Below, in pieces: positions 37,460-46,374 of a stretch of 64,000 nucleotides of DNA. How positions within the stretch are numbered: the first letter of the stretch is position 1; every line of letters starts with the position of its first letter. Below the pieces are notes generated by a model, which saw only the letters and a program-made list of their open reading frames with translations, did not search any database and was not told the DNA's origin. Source of the stretch: Fidelibacterota bacterium (GTDB taxonomy: Bacteria; Fidelibacterota; Fidelibacteria; Fidelibacterales; Fidelibacteraceae); NCBI GenBank assembly GCA_028716785.1, contig JAQUPD010000001.1:135114-199113 (forward strand), given 5' to 3'. The translations under genes and the position numbers were made by a program.

Positions 37460-38611
37460 TTACTGACCTTGTGATAAAGTGGTAGAAACGACGAGGAGGG
37501 CATTTGTTACAGCGCGTTCACCGGCAGCATCAGATGGTTTATTCACGACATTTCCTTTTAAGACCATAGTTGTCGATCCTCCCCCATCTAAATTAAGCGC
37601 TTGATAAGCGCCCATATTTTTGAGATATGCTGCCAATTCATCTAATGTCATACCCACACTATGGCGAGGTTGGCGACCATCAACTGTGATAACGTATAAA
37701 GTATCTTTTGTCTTATCAAATCCTACAGCTGTCCGTGGATGACGGGTTGTTCGGAATTCTTCATATAAGTTCTCTTTCATGTGTTCAATGGATATTTCAC
37801 CATCTCTGATAATGCGAGGAATACCACCAACCAACGTTTTAACAGGGTCTTTGACAGGCGGCAACCTTAGCAATAACTCTAAGGTGTCTTCTTCTTCAAG
37901 ATATTGATCCGCAAAATGCTTAGCTTTCCCGTGGGCAGAAAGAACAAGTCCATTTGAAGGAATTTGTGTCGATTTTTGAATTGGTTCAAATAGTCCATTC
38001 TTTTCTTTAAGAACAATGCGAAACATTTGATTAACGGAAATAGGATCAACAAAAAATGCCGTTATTTCAGTCCCCCAACGGTTAGCAGGCGATTCAGAGC
38101 CAATATATGGCGTGTAAATGACAAGGTTGTCTTGATATCGTGTGCCATTAACATACTTAATTTCATAGTGAATGCGATCAGGGGTTATAAGCACACCATC
38201 AAATCTCACCACATGGATAAAGGGTTCCTTGTTTTCTGTTATTCCAAAAACAGAGCGGTTGGTAGGATTTTTTATTAATTCACCTTGTATAACCTGTGCA
38301 CCGACAGGCATCCCATCCTCCTGAAAAAAGTCTGCATTTACAGCAGCAACCACATTCCCTGGATAGCGTGCAACCATAGAGGACGTTTTTTCAAGCGCTC
38401 GCAACTGATTCCCTGCTTTGATGGTTTCAATAGAAAGGGTAGGTTCCGAAAGACAAACTGTAACGACATGGATATCCCAGGGTTGTTCTTCTTGCCTGTC
38501 GTGATAATACCAAACGCCAGAGGCAAGTAATTCACCTTTTGGCTTGCTGTATAATAAAACTGTAATAACAAAAAGACTTACAAGAGTCAAATAAAACTTT
38601 TTTATTTTCAT
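37460..38611 (-). CDS. secreted NAGPA-domain phosphodiester glycosidase family protein
   Basis: 383 residues with an N-terminal signal peptide or anchor (KKFYLTLVSLFVITVLLY). The C-terminal region matches the NAGPA (phosphodiester glycosidase) domain: VAAVNADFF, RHPRTAVGFDKTKDTLYVITVDGRQ (shown in part), GMTLDELAAYLKNMGA, ALNLDGGGSTTMV and ERAVTNALLV. The Asp-Gly-Gly-Gly-Ser segment is the conserved core. Bacterial homologues occur in exopolysaccharide loci and near peptidoglycan enzymes, and are thought to cleave or remodel phosphodiester-linked sugars outside the cytoplasm. The substrate here is unknown. It lies downstream of the hydrogenase operon, separated by a long perfect inverted repeat. 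Confidence 0.88.
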   Translation of the reverse strand: MKIKKFYLTLVSLFVITVLLYSKPKGELLASGVWYYHDRQEEQPWDIHVVTVCLSEPTLSIETIKAGNQLRALEKTSSMVARYPGNVVAAVNADFFQEDGMPVGAQVIQGELIKNPTNRSVFGITENKEPFIHVVRFDGVLITPDRIHYEIKYVNGTRYQDNLVIYTPYIGSESPANRWGTEITAFFVDPISVNQMFRIVLKEKNGLFEPIQKSTQIPSNGLVLSAHGKAKHFADQYLEEEDTLELLLRLPPVKDPVKTLVGGIPRIIRDGEISIEHMKENLYEEFRTTRHPRTAVGFDKTKDTLYVITVDGRQPRHSVGMTLDELAAYLKNMGAYQALNLDGGGSTTMVLKGNVVNKPSDAAGERAVTNALLVVSTTLSQGQ

Positions 38612-38748
38612 TTTTTTATTCTCCTGTTTATCAAATATAAAAAAACAGTCTAAAAGAATAAATGAATTTGCTGTTTGATCGTTTTCATCTTTAGAATATG
38701 TTAAATCTTTTAAGAATAGCGTATATGAAAATAAACTCGCCTTAAAGT

Positions 38749-38779
38749 GAGTGAGGGTCGACGCTGTCGACCCTCACTC
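38749..38779. repeat. perfect 14-bp inverted repeat without T-run
   Basis: GAGTGAGGGTCGAC (38749-38762) and its exact complement (38766-38779) are separated by three bases. It lies 23 bases past hydA and before the NAGPA gene. Neither strand has a U-tract after it, so it could be an RNA-stabilising stem, a factor-dependent terminator or a mobile repeat unit. Confidence 0.8.
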
Positions 38780-38801
38780 TTGGGGTTGGGGGATGGGAAT
38801 T

Positions 38802-40595
38802 TTAATTTTTTTCTCTTTTTACGTACGAAGTATGCAAAAGTTCATGAGATTTATGACCAAGTGGTTTTTCTAAAAAGTCTTCATAAATCTCAATAATTTC
38901 AGGATTTTCATGGGATTTACGATATTGCATCTTTTCATCTTCTTCATAAAGAGCATTTGCCCGTTGTAATCGGAGTTCATTGGTTGTGGGAATTGGCTGA
39001 CCACCGCCGCCAATACATCCTCCTGGGCATGCCATAATTTCAATAAAATGATAGGGAGACTCACCTGATTCAACTTGCTTCATAATTTTTCGAGCATTTG
39101 CAAGACCATGACCGATAGCAACACGGAGTTCAGCTCCTTCAAGAAAATTGTATTTATTTAATGTTCCCTCAATTTTCAACGTTGCTTCTTTTATCCCATC
39201 AAGTCCGCGAACGGGGGTAATTTTTAGACCATCAAAGGGGATTTCCCTACCGGTAACAATTTCATACGCCGTTCGTAATGCTGCTTCCATAACACCGCCA
39301 GTAGTCCCAAAAATAGCACCCGCGCCGGTAGATTTTCCAAGAATTGAATCGTATTCACCGTCTTCCAATTTTTCAAAATCAATCCCTGCTTGACGAATCA
39401 TCAAGCCAAGCTCACGCGTTGTAAGAACATAATCTACATCGCGAAAACCGCTGCTCATCATTTCAGGGCGAGCGGCTTCAAACTTTTTAGCAGTACATGG
39501 CATAATTGATACAACTACCATATCTTTAGGATCAACGCCTATTTTTTCTGCATAATATGTTTTTGCAAGTGGACCAAACATTTGCTGAGGGGATTTACAC
39601 GTTGAAAGATGATTTAAAGAATGATTGAATTCATGTTCAGCAAATTTAATCCACCCAGGAGAACAGGATGTTATCATGGGAAGCGCAACGTCTTCATTAT
39701 CGCGCAATGCTTTTGTTAACCGTTGCAAAAGCTCATTCCCTTCTTCAATGATCGTGAGATCGGCCGTAAAATCCGTATCCAAAACACTGTCAAAGCCAAG
39801 TCGACGCAGAGCAGTTACTAATTTTTTTGTCACGCGTTTCCCAGGGCCTAATCCAACTTCCTCACCAATAGAAACGCGAATGGCTGGTGCTGTTTGCACA
39901 ACCACATGTTTTGTGGGGTCATAAATTGCATCCCATACATCTTCAACATAATTTTTTTCTGTAAGGGCACCGGTTGGACAATGGCTTACACACTGTCCAC
40001 AATTTGTGCAAACAACATACGCTAGAGCTTTATCCCAAAACGTTGTGATTTTCATATCTGCGCCTTTATGAGCCACGCAGAGGGCACTTACAGACTGAAG
40101 TTCAGTACAAGCTCTTACACACCGTTGACACCGGATACACTTGCTATCATCTTTTTGTATAGCAGGGGATGAAATGTCCGGTTGATCTTCTTTGTGAATA
40201 TCAATAAAAAGGCCCTCGTCAACGCGATATTCATTAGCCAAGGCCTGAAGTTCACAGTTGCCGTTCCTAGAACACCGTAAACACTCACCCCGATGTTCAC
40301 TTAATAAAAGTTCAATTACATGTTTCCGTGCGGTACGGACAAGGCGACTATTGGTAAAAATTTCCATTCCTTCTGCAACAGGTGTCGCACAGGATGCCTG
40401 CAAGGTCCGTGATCCCTTAACCTCTACAAGGCACACTCGGCAATTGCCAGCTACGCATAAATCTTCATGATGACACAATGTTGGAATATAAACTCCCAAC
40501 GAACGTGTCGCTTCAAGTATCGATGTGTTTTCCGGAACAGAGACCGTTTTGTTATCGATCGTAACGTTTATCATTTTTTGTTTATTATCACTCAT
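38802..40595 (-). CDS. hydA: [FeFe] hydrogenase catalytic subunit, HydA-type
   Basis: 597 residues, cytoplasmic. Cluster sites in order: an N-terminal [2Fe-2S] domain (Cys41, 52, 55, 69), a His-Cys3 [4Fe-4S] site (His101, Cys105, 108, 114), two [4Fe-4S] ferredoxin motifs (Cys153/156/159/163 and Cys196/199/202/206), then the H-cluster domain. Its signatures are TSCSPGW (about 309-315; Ser in the second position of the more common TSCCPGW), IMPCTAKKFE (365-374) and MACPGGCIGGGGQP (521-534). It reduces protons or oxidises H2. With the NuoF- and NuoE-like genes just upstream it forms a HydABC-type NAD-linked hydrogenase. It follows hydB by 14 bases. Confidence 0.96.
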   Translation of the reverse strand: MSDNKQKMINVTIDNKTVSVPENTSILEATRSLGVYIPTLCHHEDLCVAGNCRVCLVEVKGSRTLQASCATPVAEGMEIFTNSRLVRTARKHVIELLLSEHRGECLRCSRNGNCELQALANEYRVDEGLFIDIHKEDQPDISSPAIQKDDSKCIRCQRCVRACTELQSVSALCVAHKGADMKITTFWDKALAYVVCTNCGQCVSHCPTGALTEKNYVEDVWDAIYDPTKHVVVQTAPAIRVSIGEEVGLGPGKRVTKKLVTALRRLGFDSVLDTDFTADLTIIEEGNELLQRLTKALRDNEDVALPMITSCSPGWIKFAEHEFNHSLNHLSTCKSPQQMFGPLAKTYYAEKIGVDPKDMVVVSIMPCTAKKFEAARPEMMSSGFRDVDYVLTTRELGLMIRQAGIDFEKLEDGEYDSILGKSTGAGAIFGTTGGVMEAALRTAYEIVTGREIPFDGLKITPVRGLDGIKEATLKIEGTLNKYNFLEGAELRVAIGHGLANARKIMKQVESGESPYHFIEIMACPGGCIGGGGQPIPTTNELRLQRANALYEEDEKMQYRKSHENPEIIEIYEDFLEKPLGHKSHELLHTSYVKREKN

Positions 40596-40609
40596 GGATT
40601 CCTCCGAAA

Positions 40610-41800
40610 TTAATAGATAATTTCTTCACGAAAGTTTTCAACAATAGAAATAAAAGGATTTGCTACACTTTGTCCTAAGCCACACTTGGAAGCAACCCGC
40701 ATCGTTTTTGCAAGTTTTACCAATTCATCAAGATAGCTTGCTGGACGCTTTTTATGCTTTATCGCTTGGATACCTTTTACTAACTGCTGACATCCTACCC
40801 TGCAGGGTGTACATTGGCCACAGGATTCTTCTTGCATAAATTCCATATAATTCATCAAAATATGGTACATGGAGCGAGAACTGTTAAAAAGCATCATCGA
40901 TCCACCTGTTGGTACCCCTTCAAAACCAATAATTGTTTCTTTGAATTTTTTACGCGGGACACAAAATCCTGAAGCACCCCCCACTTGAACGGCTTTGGTA
41001 TCACCATCACCAAACAAATCGACAAATTCCTGGATTGTCATACCCAGTTCCAATTCATAAATCCCTTCGACATCGGCATCACCTGAAACAGAAAAGACCT
41101 TCGAGCCGGTAGAAATTTCCGTCCCAAAGTTTTTGAATTTTTTCCCTTCATTCAGCACAATCATTGTACAATAGACAAGGGTTTCAACATTGTTAATTAC
41201 AGTAGGTTTTCCTAAATATCCCTTTTCAGCAGGATATGGAGGTTTATTCCGAGCCTCTCCGCGATATCCTTCCATGGACTCAATCAAAGCCGTTTCTTCA
41301 CCACAAATGTAAGCACCACTTCCGCTTCGCAAATCTATAGTAAAATTAAAACCAAATTTTTTCATGTCATCATTGAAGACATTCATTTTAGTTACAAGCA
41401 AAGGAACCAAAAAATTATATTCACCACGAAGATAAATGTATCCCAAAGAAGCACCAATGACTTTGGCACAAATTGCCATTCCAGTAAAAACCTTCTCCGC
41501 CTGCTCTTCCAAAATCTTTCGGTCTTTAAAAGTTCCTGGTTCACCTTCGTCGGCATTGCAAATAACATATTTTACATCACTTTTCTGATCAGCGGCCAGC
41601 TTCCATTTTAAATAGGTTGGAAATCCTGCACCTCCTCGACCTTTTAGTCCGGATTCCTTGATGTACTCTAAAATTTTATTATTATCCAGTGTCAAAACCT
41701 TTTCCATCAGTCTTAACGTATCAATTTTTTCGAAAATGAGATTAACGCGTTCCTGATGGGCATTAATTTTGGCCAGTTTTTCATCTCGTGTCATGACCAT
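40610..41800 (-). CDS. hydB: NuoF/HydB-like NADH-binding flavoprotein of the hydrogenase
   Basis: 396 residues. It carries FMN and binds NAD(H), linking the hydrogenase to the NADH pool. GLKGRGGAGFP (51-61) is the FMN loop, CNADEGEPGTFKDR continues it, GSGAYICGEETAL is the NADH-binding stretch, a soxB-like/SLBB segment follows, and ESCGQCTPCRVGC with a later SKCGLGQ provides a [4Fe-4S] site. Classical HydB proteins of bifurcating enzymes are about 600 residues, with an N-terminal thioredoxin-like [2Fe-2S] domain and C-terminal ferredoxin domains. Both are absent here, so the protein is closer in size to NuoF. AAGGAG lies six bases before ATG 41800. hydC ends ten bases upstream. Confidence 0.93.
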   Translation of the reverse strand: MVMTRDEKLAKINAHQERVNLIFEKIDTLRLMEKVLTLDNNKILEYIKESGLKGRGGAGFPTYLKWKLAADQKSDVKYVICNADEGEPGTFKDRKILEEQAEKVFTGMAICAKVIGASLGYIYLRGEYNFLVPLLVTKMNVFNDDMKKFGFNFTIDLRSGSGAYICGEETALIESMEGYRGEARNKPPYPAEKGYLGKPTVINNVETLVYCTMIVLNEGKKFKNFGTEISTGSKVFSVSGDADVEGIYELELGMTIQEFVDLFGDGDTKAVQVGGASGFCVPRKKFKETIIGFEGVPTGGSMMLFNSSRSMYHILMNYMEFMQEESCGQCTPCRVGCQQLVKGIQAIKHKKRPASYLDELVKLAKTMRVASKCGLGQSVANPFISIVENFREEIIY

Positions 41801-41810
41801 AGCTGTCTCC

Positions 41811-42269
41811 TTAGCGATATTCTTCTAAAGCCTGAATTGCTTTTTCAGGGGTTAGTTCTACATAGACTTTATCATTAATCAACATGGCAGGTCCTTTATG
41901 GCACCAACCGATGCAATTTGCTTCCAGAAGACTAAACTTCCGGTCGGGGGTTGTTTCACCCATTTTTATTCCGAGGGCATCTTCAAGCGCAGTAACAATC
42001 GAATCTTTACCCTTCATAAAACATGTAATAGTTTTACAAATTCGAATAATATTCTTTCCCTTGGGCTGCATGTCCATAAAGGAATAAAAGGTGGCTACGC
42101 CATAGACATCTGCTGCTGAAAGATCCATTTCTGTTGCAATTTCACGTAATTGATCTTCCGATAAATAATTATTTTCTTTCCGCACCATTTGAAGAATAGG
42201 CAGAAGATTCTCTCGCCCCTTCCCGTATTTTTTTACAGCCTTTCTAACAATATTTTCTGAACTTTGCAT
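41811..42269 (-). CDS. hydC: NuoE/HydC-like [2Fe-2S] subunit of the hydrogenase
   Basis: 152 residues, thioredoxin-like ferredoxin fold. The four cluster ligands have the family spacing: Cys78-x4-Cys83 (CKTITC) and Cys119-x3-Cys123 (CIGWC). The N-terminal helical part (NLLPILQMVRKENNYLSEDQLREIA) is as in NuoE. It passes electrons with HydB between NADH and HydA. It is the first gene of the hydCBA operon. The upstream 292-base spacer contains a near-consensus Fur box 163-181 bases before the start codon. Confidence 0.94.
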   Translation of the reverse strand: MQSSENIVRKAVKKYGKGRENLLPILQMVRKENNYLSEDQLREIATEMDLSAADVYGVATFYSFMDMQPKGKNIIRICKTITCFMKGKDSIVTALEDALGIKMGETTPDRKFSLLEANCIGWCHKGPAMLINDKVYVELTPEKAIQALEEYR

Positions 42270-42431
42270 GTATTTATCCCTTTCTACCTCATTGATTTAT
42301 TACTTATTAGGAACTTTTACCCTTCCTTTTCAGTGTGAGAATCTATAATTCCTCTCGAAATTACCCAAGAAATAATCCTTTTTTTCTCGATTAAACGTTT
42401 TAAATCGTGATTATTTTCTCGTTTTTATGTG

Positions 42432-42450
42432 GATAATGAGAATCATTCTC
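42432..42450. promoter_or_regulatory. near-consensus Fur box upstream of hydCBA
   Basis: GATAATGAGAATCATTCTC matches the classical 19-bp Fur box at 17 positions, and its core ATGAGAATCATTCTCAT (42436-42452) is a perfect dyad. It lies in the spacer between the hydrogenase operon and the 3' end of the upstream glycosyltransferase gene, so hydCBA is the only likely target. Confidence 0.65.
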
Positions 42451-42561
42451 ATGTATTAACTTGTCATTTATGAGGTGTCTCATGATTCATACTAAAGACA
42501 TTTAATGAGGTAATTTTAAAAGAAATGGTGAACATAGATGCGGCTTATATCATGCTTCACA

Positions 42562-43593
42562 TTACGATAGTTTAAGATCAGAATATCTTTTTTTTCTAAA
42601 GAGATAGACAGTAAGGGGGATGGGGTATTTAAACATGATACGATGAATTTTTGCATCGCTTACACGTCGTAAAGATTGATGTTTTTGATGTTTTTTTACA
42701 AGATAGGGGATATGGATTAAGAGCCAAAAATAGGCAGCAACAAGGGCTCCTATACGTTTAAAATCTCCCTGAAGAAGGGCAAATCCACCGGACATTACAT
42801 CCAGTAAAAAACGAGCAGGTATAATCCATAAAAGGGATAAATACGAATAGTTGGCAAGAAGCATGATCAAATTGTTACGATGATTTAGATACTTTTTTCG
42901 GTAGGAATTTGGTGGCAGGGTCCACCCCGAGTGATGCCAAATGATAGAAGCTGGGATACAAAACGCTTTCCAATTGAGCAGATGCAATCGCCAATGAAGA
43001 TCTATTTCTTCCATGTGGGCAAAAAATGTTTCATCAAATACTCCCGATTCCTCCAAGGCTTTTTTACGCATCATAAAGGCTGTGCCACTAGACCAAAAAA
43101 TTTCTATAGGATTATTATATTGCCCATGATCTTGCTCGATATAATCCAATAAGCGTCCTCTGGCAAAGGGATAACCATAATAATCAAGCAATCCGCCGGC
43201 AGCCCCGGAATAATCAAACCAATCTCTCCGTGAATAGGAAAGAATTTTAGGCATAACTGATGCTGTTTCAGGATGAGTATCGAGCCACTCGACAAGGGGT
43301 TCAATCCACCCAGGATCGTGAATTGTGTCGTTATTAAGAAAGAGAAGATATTCTCCATGAGCAGCGTAGATTCCACGATTACAACCGCCTGCAAACCCAA
43401 GATTTTTTTCATTTTGAAGAATTCGAACGTGAGGGAACTCTTTTGTTACCATTTCCAAGCTATCATCTATTGTTCCATTATCCACAAGTAAAATTTCTTT
43501 CTCAAGAAAGGTAGAAGCCGTTAAAGACTGTAAACATGCCTGAAGGATTGCCCGTCCTTTGTAATGGGGGATAATAACACTGACTTTTATCAT
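42562..43593 (-). CDS. family 2 glycosyltransferase (rhamnosyltransferase-like)
   Basis: 343 residues. VSVIIPHYKGRAILQACLQSL opens the GT2 fold (first part shown), LLVDNGTIDDSLEM binds the nucleotide, NEKNLGFAGGCNRGI, LFLNNDTI and FFAHMEEIDLHWRLHL give metal and acceptor motifs. About 100 C-terminal residues include two hydrophobic stretches (LLANYSYLSLLWIIP, VAAYFWLLIHIPYLV), so the enzyme is probably membrane-associated. It likely adds a deoxyhexose or hexose to a surface glycan at the inner face of the membrane. It follows the DUF2723 gene closely, with a GC-rich hairpin between them. Confidence 0.9.
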   Translation of the reverse strand: MIKVSVIIPHYKGRAILQACLQSLTASTFLEKEILLVDNGTIDDSLEMVTKEFPHVRILQNEKNLGFAGGCNRGIYAAHGEYLLFLNNDTIHDPGWIEPLVEWLDTHPETASVMPKILSYSRRDWFDYSGAAGGLLDYYGYPFARGRLLDYIEQDHGQYNNPIEIFWSSGTAFMMRKKALEESGVFDETFFAHMEEIDLHWRLHLLNWKAFCIPASIIWHHSGWTLPPNSYRKKYLNHRNNLIMLLANYSYLSLLWIIPARFLLDVMSGGFALLQGDFKRIGALVAAYFWLLIHIPYLVKKHQKHQSLRRVSDAKIHRIMFKYPIPLTVYLFRKKRYSDLKLS

Positions 43594-43602
43594 ATAAAAA
43601 AG

Positions 43603-43621
43603 TGGGGGCTTTTAACCCCCC
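43603..43621 (-). terminator. short GC-rich hairpin between DUF2723 gene and glycosyltransferase gene
   Basis: GGGGG and CCCCC flank a seven-base loop, and on the minus strand CACTTTTTTATA follows, ending ten bases before the next ATG. It may terminate or attenuate transcription into the glycosyltransferase gene. Confidence 0.55.
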
Positions 43622-43627
43622 TTATGG

Positions 43628-46273
43628 TTATTGTTGAAGTCTCTTTTCTTCTTTTAATTTTAGAATTTCTTCTCTCATTTTAAGGGCATTTTGATCATTG
43701 GGCGCTACTTGGCTTAACCATTGATTTAAAAGATTTAATGCTTCATCATATTTTTCGGCTTCTCGATACATTAAGGTTAACATGCCCACAACACGTGCAT
43801 CTCGGGGATATAAGAGATAAGCATTTTCCAACACCGACGCTGCCTTTTCATAATCCTGTAAATCCATGTAATAAACTTGAGCAGCATTAAAATATTCATT
43901 AAATCCAATGTTATCCCGATTAAGATACCGTTCCAGCCGATTTTCCAATTCAGCTGTATCGCCTGTTCCAAAATATAGACGTCCCATTTGAAGCATAAGA
44001 TCTGGATGATAAATGGGAATATTAGATTCTGGAATTTTCTCTTCCAAAAAATCAAGAAGTTCTCTGGCTTTTTCTTTATCTCCTCGCTCAAGAAATGCCA
44101 CAACACCCTGCATCGCACATGTCCTATAGTTTTGCATCAACCGTTTACTGTTATTATCTAAATAAACCTTTGGATTGTTGAGATTTCTAAAACGATAGAC
44201 CTGGGTATAGTTTTCATAAATTTTATCTGGATCAACAGAAGAAACTTTTTTAGGTTGAAGTCGAAGAGCAAGTCCTTCCATAGAAAGATAGTCATTGAGA
44301 CCAATTCTATTATCATCGGGGACCGTAACTGCAAAATAAACAGGTCGTTTCCATTCCGCAGCACGTGCAATAATATATACCATTTGATCCTGAACACGTA
44401 AACCAATATCCCGAAAACCAGGATCCATACGCCATGTAATCTTTCCTTCAGGATTAAGGGAATCGGGAACGGGAATGGACATTTCTTGGGATTTCCAGGG
44501 GATAACCGTTAAGCGTTCAATTTGACTATCTGATAATGGTATATTTACTTTAGGTTCATTGTGTTTCAGTTGAAGGATATACCACGGTGTATTTAAAAGG
44601 CTCAGATTAACAACACGGACATCTTTCCGCACATTTTCTACTTCTTGCAAATACCAAACCGGAAAGGTATCATTGTCTCCGTTTGTAAAAAGAATTCCAT
44701 GAGGTGCAACCGTATTCAGAAGGTTATAAGCATAATCTGAAGCTACATAGTTGCCGCTCCGGTTACTTTCATGATAATTTGCCCTTAGCATATTCACGGG
44801 AAGAACTAAGAGGAGAATAATCGTTACAATGGGAACAAGTATTGTTCTTAATTTTTTCTTTTTTAAGGAATTTACAAAGTTCAGAATGCCATGGACACCC
44901 AAGCCAATCCAGATTGAAAACGCGAAAAATGAGCCAACATACGAATAGTCTCTTTCCCGTGGTTGGGGTTCTGGCTGATTAAGATAAATAATAATAGCAA
45001 GACCTGTCATGATAAAAAGGGCGAGGACCGATAGTGCTCTGTTTCGGTCTTTTGCAAAGTGATAAAACATGCCAAACCATCCAATCACAAAAGGAATCCC
45101 CCACAATTTTGTGGGATCCAGTTCATCCCCGGTTCTTCCAATAAATTGCCAGTTAAAATACCGGATATACATGTGTTTCACCTGATAATTCCAAAAGAAG
45201 TCCCAGGAACTAGAATATTGGCTACGATTAGGAGACTCACGCCAGCGGGCACTTCGATCCCACGTGATATCGCCATATTGTTCACGTTGTAAATAAGCCA
45301 TAGCTTGGCGAGTAGTTTCTGGATCATTTTCATCAATACCGGGATTTTTTAGCGATCGAATAAATATTGTCTCATACGATGAATAACCAATGGTAATTAA
45401 TGCCAGTCCAAGCAGTAAAATTTGAGTCCATTTGAGAGCAGGTTTATGGTTTTTTAAAAAGGATCTAGCAAGAGCATAGGTAACAAAGATAATGACGAGA
45501 ATTATTCCAAGTGCAAGAGGAAAAGCAATTGCGGCAGTCTTTATCCCCAATTTATATGCTAAACGGGCAGTACCAAGAACAATGCCATTATTGATAATTA
45601 AATAATAAAGTCCCGTCCCCATAGCTAAAAGAATCAGGGGGCCCCATCGAAAATCTTTGTATCTGAAATAAATAATCAACGCAATAAAAGGAAGCGCTAA
45701 AAGATTTAACATGTGAATACCTATGGCAAGTCCAATAAGATAGGCGATCAAAATCAAATATTGTTCACCATGAGAATGCTGTTCATCCACTTCATGCCAT
45801 TTAAGGACAAGCCATACTACAATAGCCGTAAAAAAAGTACTCATGGCATACACTTCAGATTCAACGGCATTAAACCAATGACTGCTTGTAAACGCAAAGG
45901 TCATGGCACCGATAAAAGCACTGATATAGGTAATAAATCTTTTGCTCCCTTTTGCATTTTTATCCACAAAGAAGTGGCTAAACTGAATGATAATCAAATA
46001 AAGAAGTAGCACCGCCCCGGCAGAAGCAATAGGAGACATAAGATTCATTCGCCATCCAATATCTGGATTGAGGGGAAGCATAGTAAAAATTCGACCTAAA
46101 AGGATAAAGATAGGACTCCCAGGAGGGTGTGGAACACCCATAATATAAGATGTGGCAATAAATTCACCACAGTCCCAGAAGGAAAGGGTTGGAGCCATTG
46201 TTTTTAAATACGCAAAAAACGAGCCAAAAAACGCCAGGATACCCAACCAAAATTTCATTTTATCTTTTGCCAT
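43628..46273 (-). CDS. DUF2723 (PMT-like, TMEM260-type) membrane glycosyltransferase
   Basis: 881 residues. The first 500 contain about eleven hydrophobic helices. The first loop carries LSFWDCGEFIATSYIMGVPH followed by PPGSPIF, the family's acidic active-site region for a polyprenyl-phosphate-sugar-using glycosyltransferase. About 200 periplasmic residues follow (FTNGDNDTFPVWYLQEVE, NLSLLNTPWY), then a C-terminal TPR-like helical array (about 730-875: AQVYYMDLQDYEKAASVLENAY in part, EKYDEALNLLNQW). The family probably O-glycosylates secreted proteins in the FCB group. The DPM1-like enzyme at 9.6 kb could make the donor. The link to the downstream glycosyltransferase gene is by position only. 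Confidence 0.92.
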   Translation of the reverse strand: MAKDKMKFWLGILAFFGSFFAYLKTMAPTLSFWDCGEFIATSYIMGVPHPPGSPIFILLGRIFTMLPLNPDIGWRMNLMSPIASAGAVLLLYLIIIQFSHFFVDKNAKGSKRFITYISAFIGAMTFAFTSSHWFNAVESEVYAMSTFFTAIVVWLVLKWHEVDEQHSHGEQYLILIAYLIGLAIGIHMLNLLALPFIALIIYFRYKDFRWGPLILLAMGTGLYYLIINNGIVLGTARLAYKLGIKTAAIAFPLALGIILVIIFVTYALARSFLKNHKPALKWTQILLLGLALITIGYSSYETIFIRSLKNPGIDENDPETTRQAMAYLQREQYGDITWDRSARWRESPNRSQYSSSWDFFWNYQVKHMYIRYFNWQFIGRTGDELDPTKLWGIPFVIGWFGMFYHFAKDRNRALSVLALFIMTGLAIIIYLNQPEPQPRERDYSYVGSFFAFSIWIGLGVHGILNFVNSLKKKKLRTILVPIVTIILLLVLPVNMLRANYHESNRSGNYVASDYAYNLLNTVAPHGILFTNGDNDTFPVWYLQEVENVRKDVRVVNLSLLNTPWYILQLKHNEPKVNIPLSDSQIERLTVIPWKSQEMSIPVPDSLNPEGKITWRMDPGFRDIGLRVQDQMVYIIARAAEWKRPVYFAVTVPDDNRIGLNDYLSMEGLALRLQPKKVSSVDPDKIYENYTQVYRFRNLNNPKVYLDNNSKRLMQNYRTCAMQGVVAFLERGDKEKARELLDFLEEKIPESNIPIYHPDLMLQMGRLYFGTGDTAELENRLERYLNRDNIGFNEYFNAAQVYYMDLQDYEKAASVLENAYLLYPRDARVVGMLTLMYREAEKYDEALNLLNQWLSQVAPNDQNALKMREEILKLKEEKRLQQ

Positions 46274-46374
46274 GTGTCTTTCCCTATATTTTTAAACTTT
46301 AAAATAAAAGCACTTATATCTATTTTTTTTTTTAATCATCCGTAAACACTTGTTTCTTGATCTCTAAGAACACT

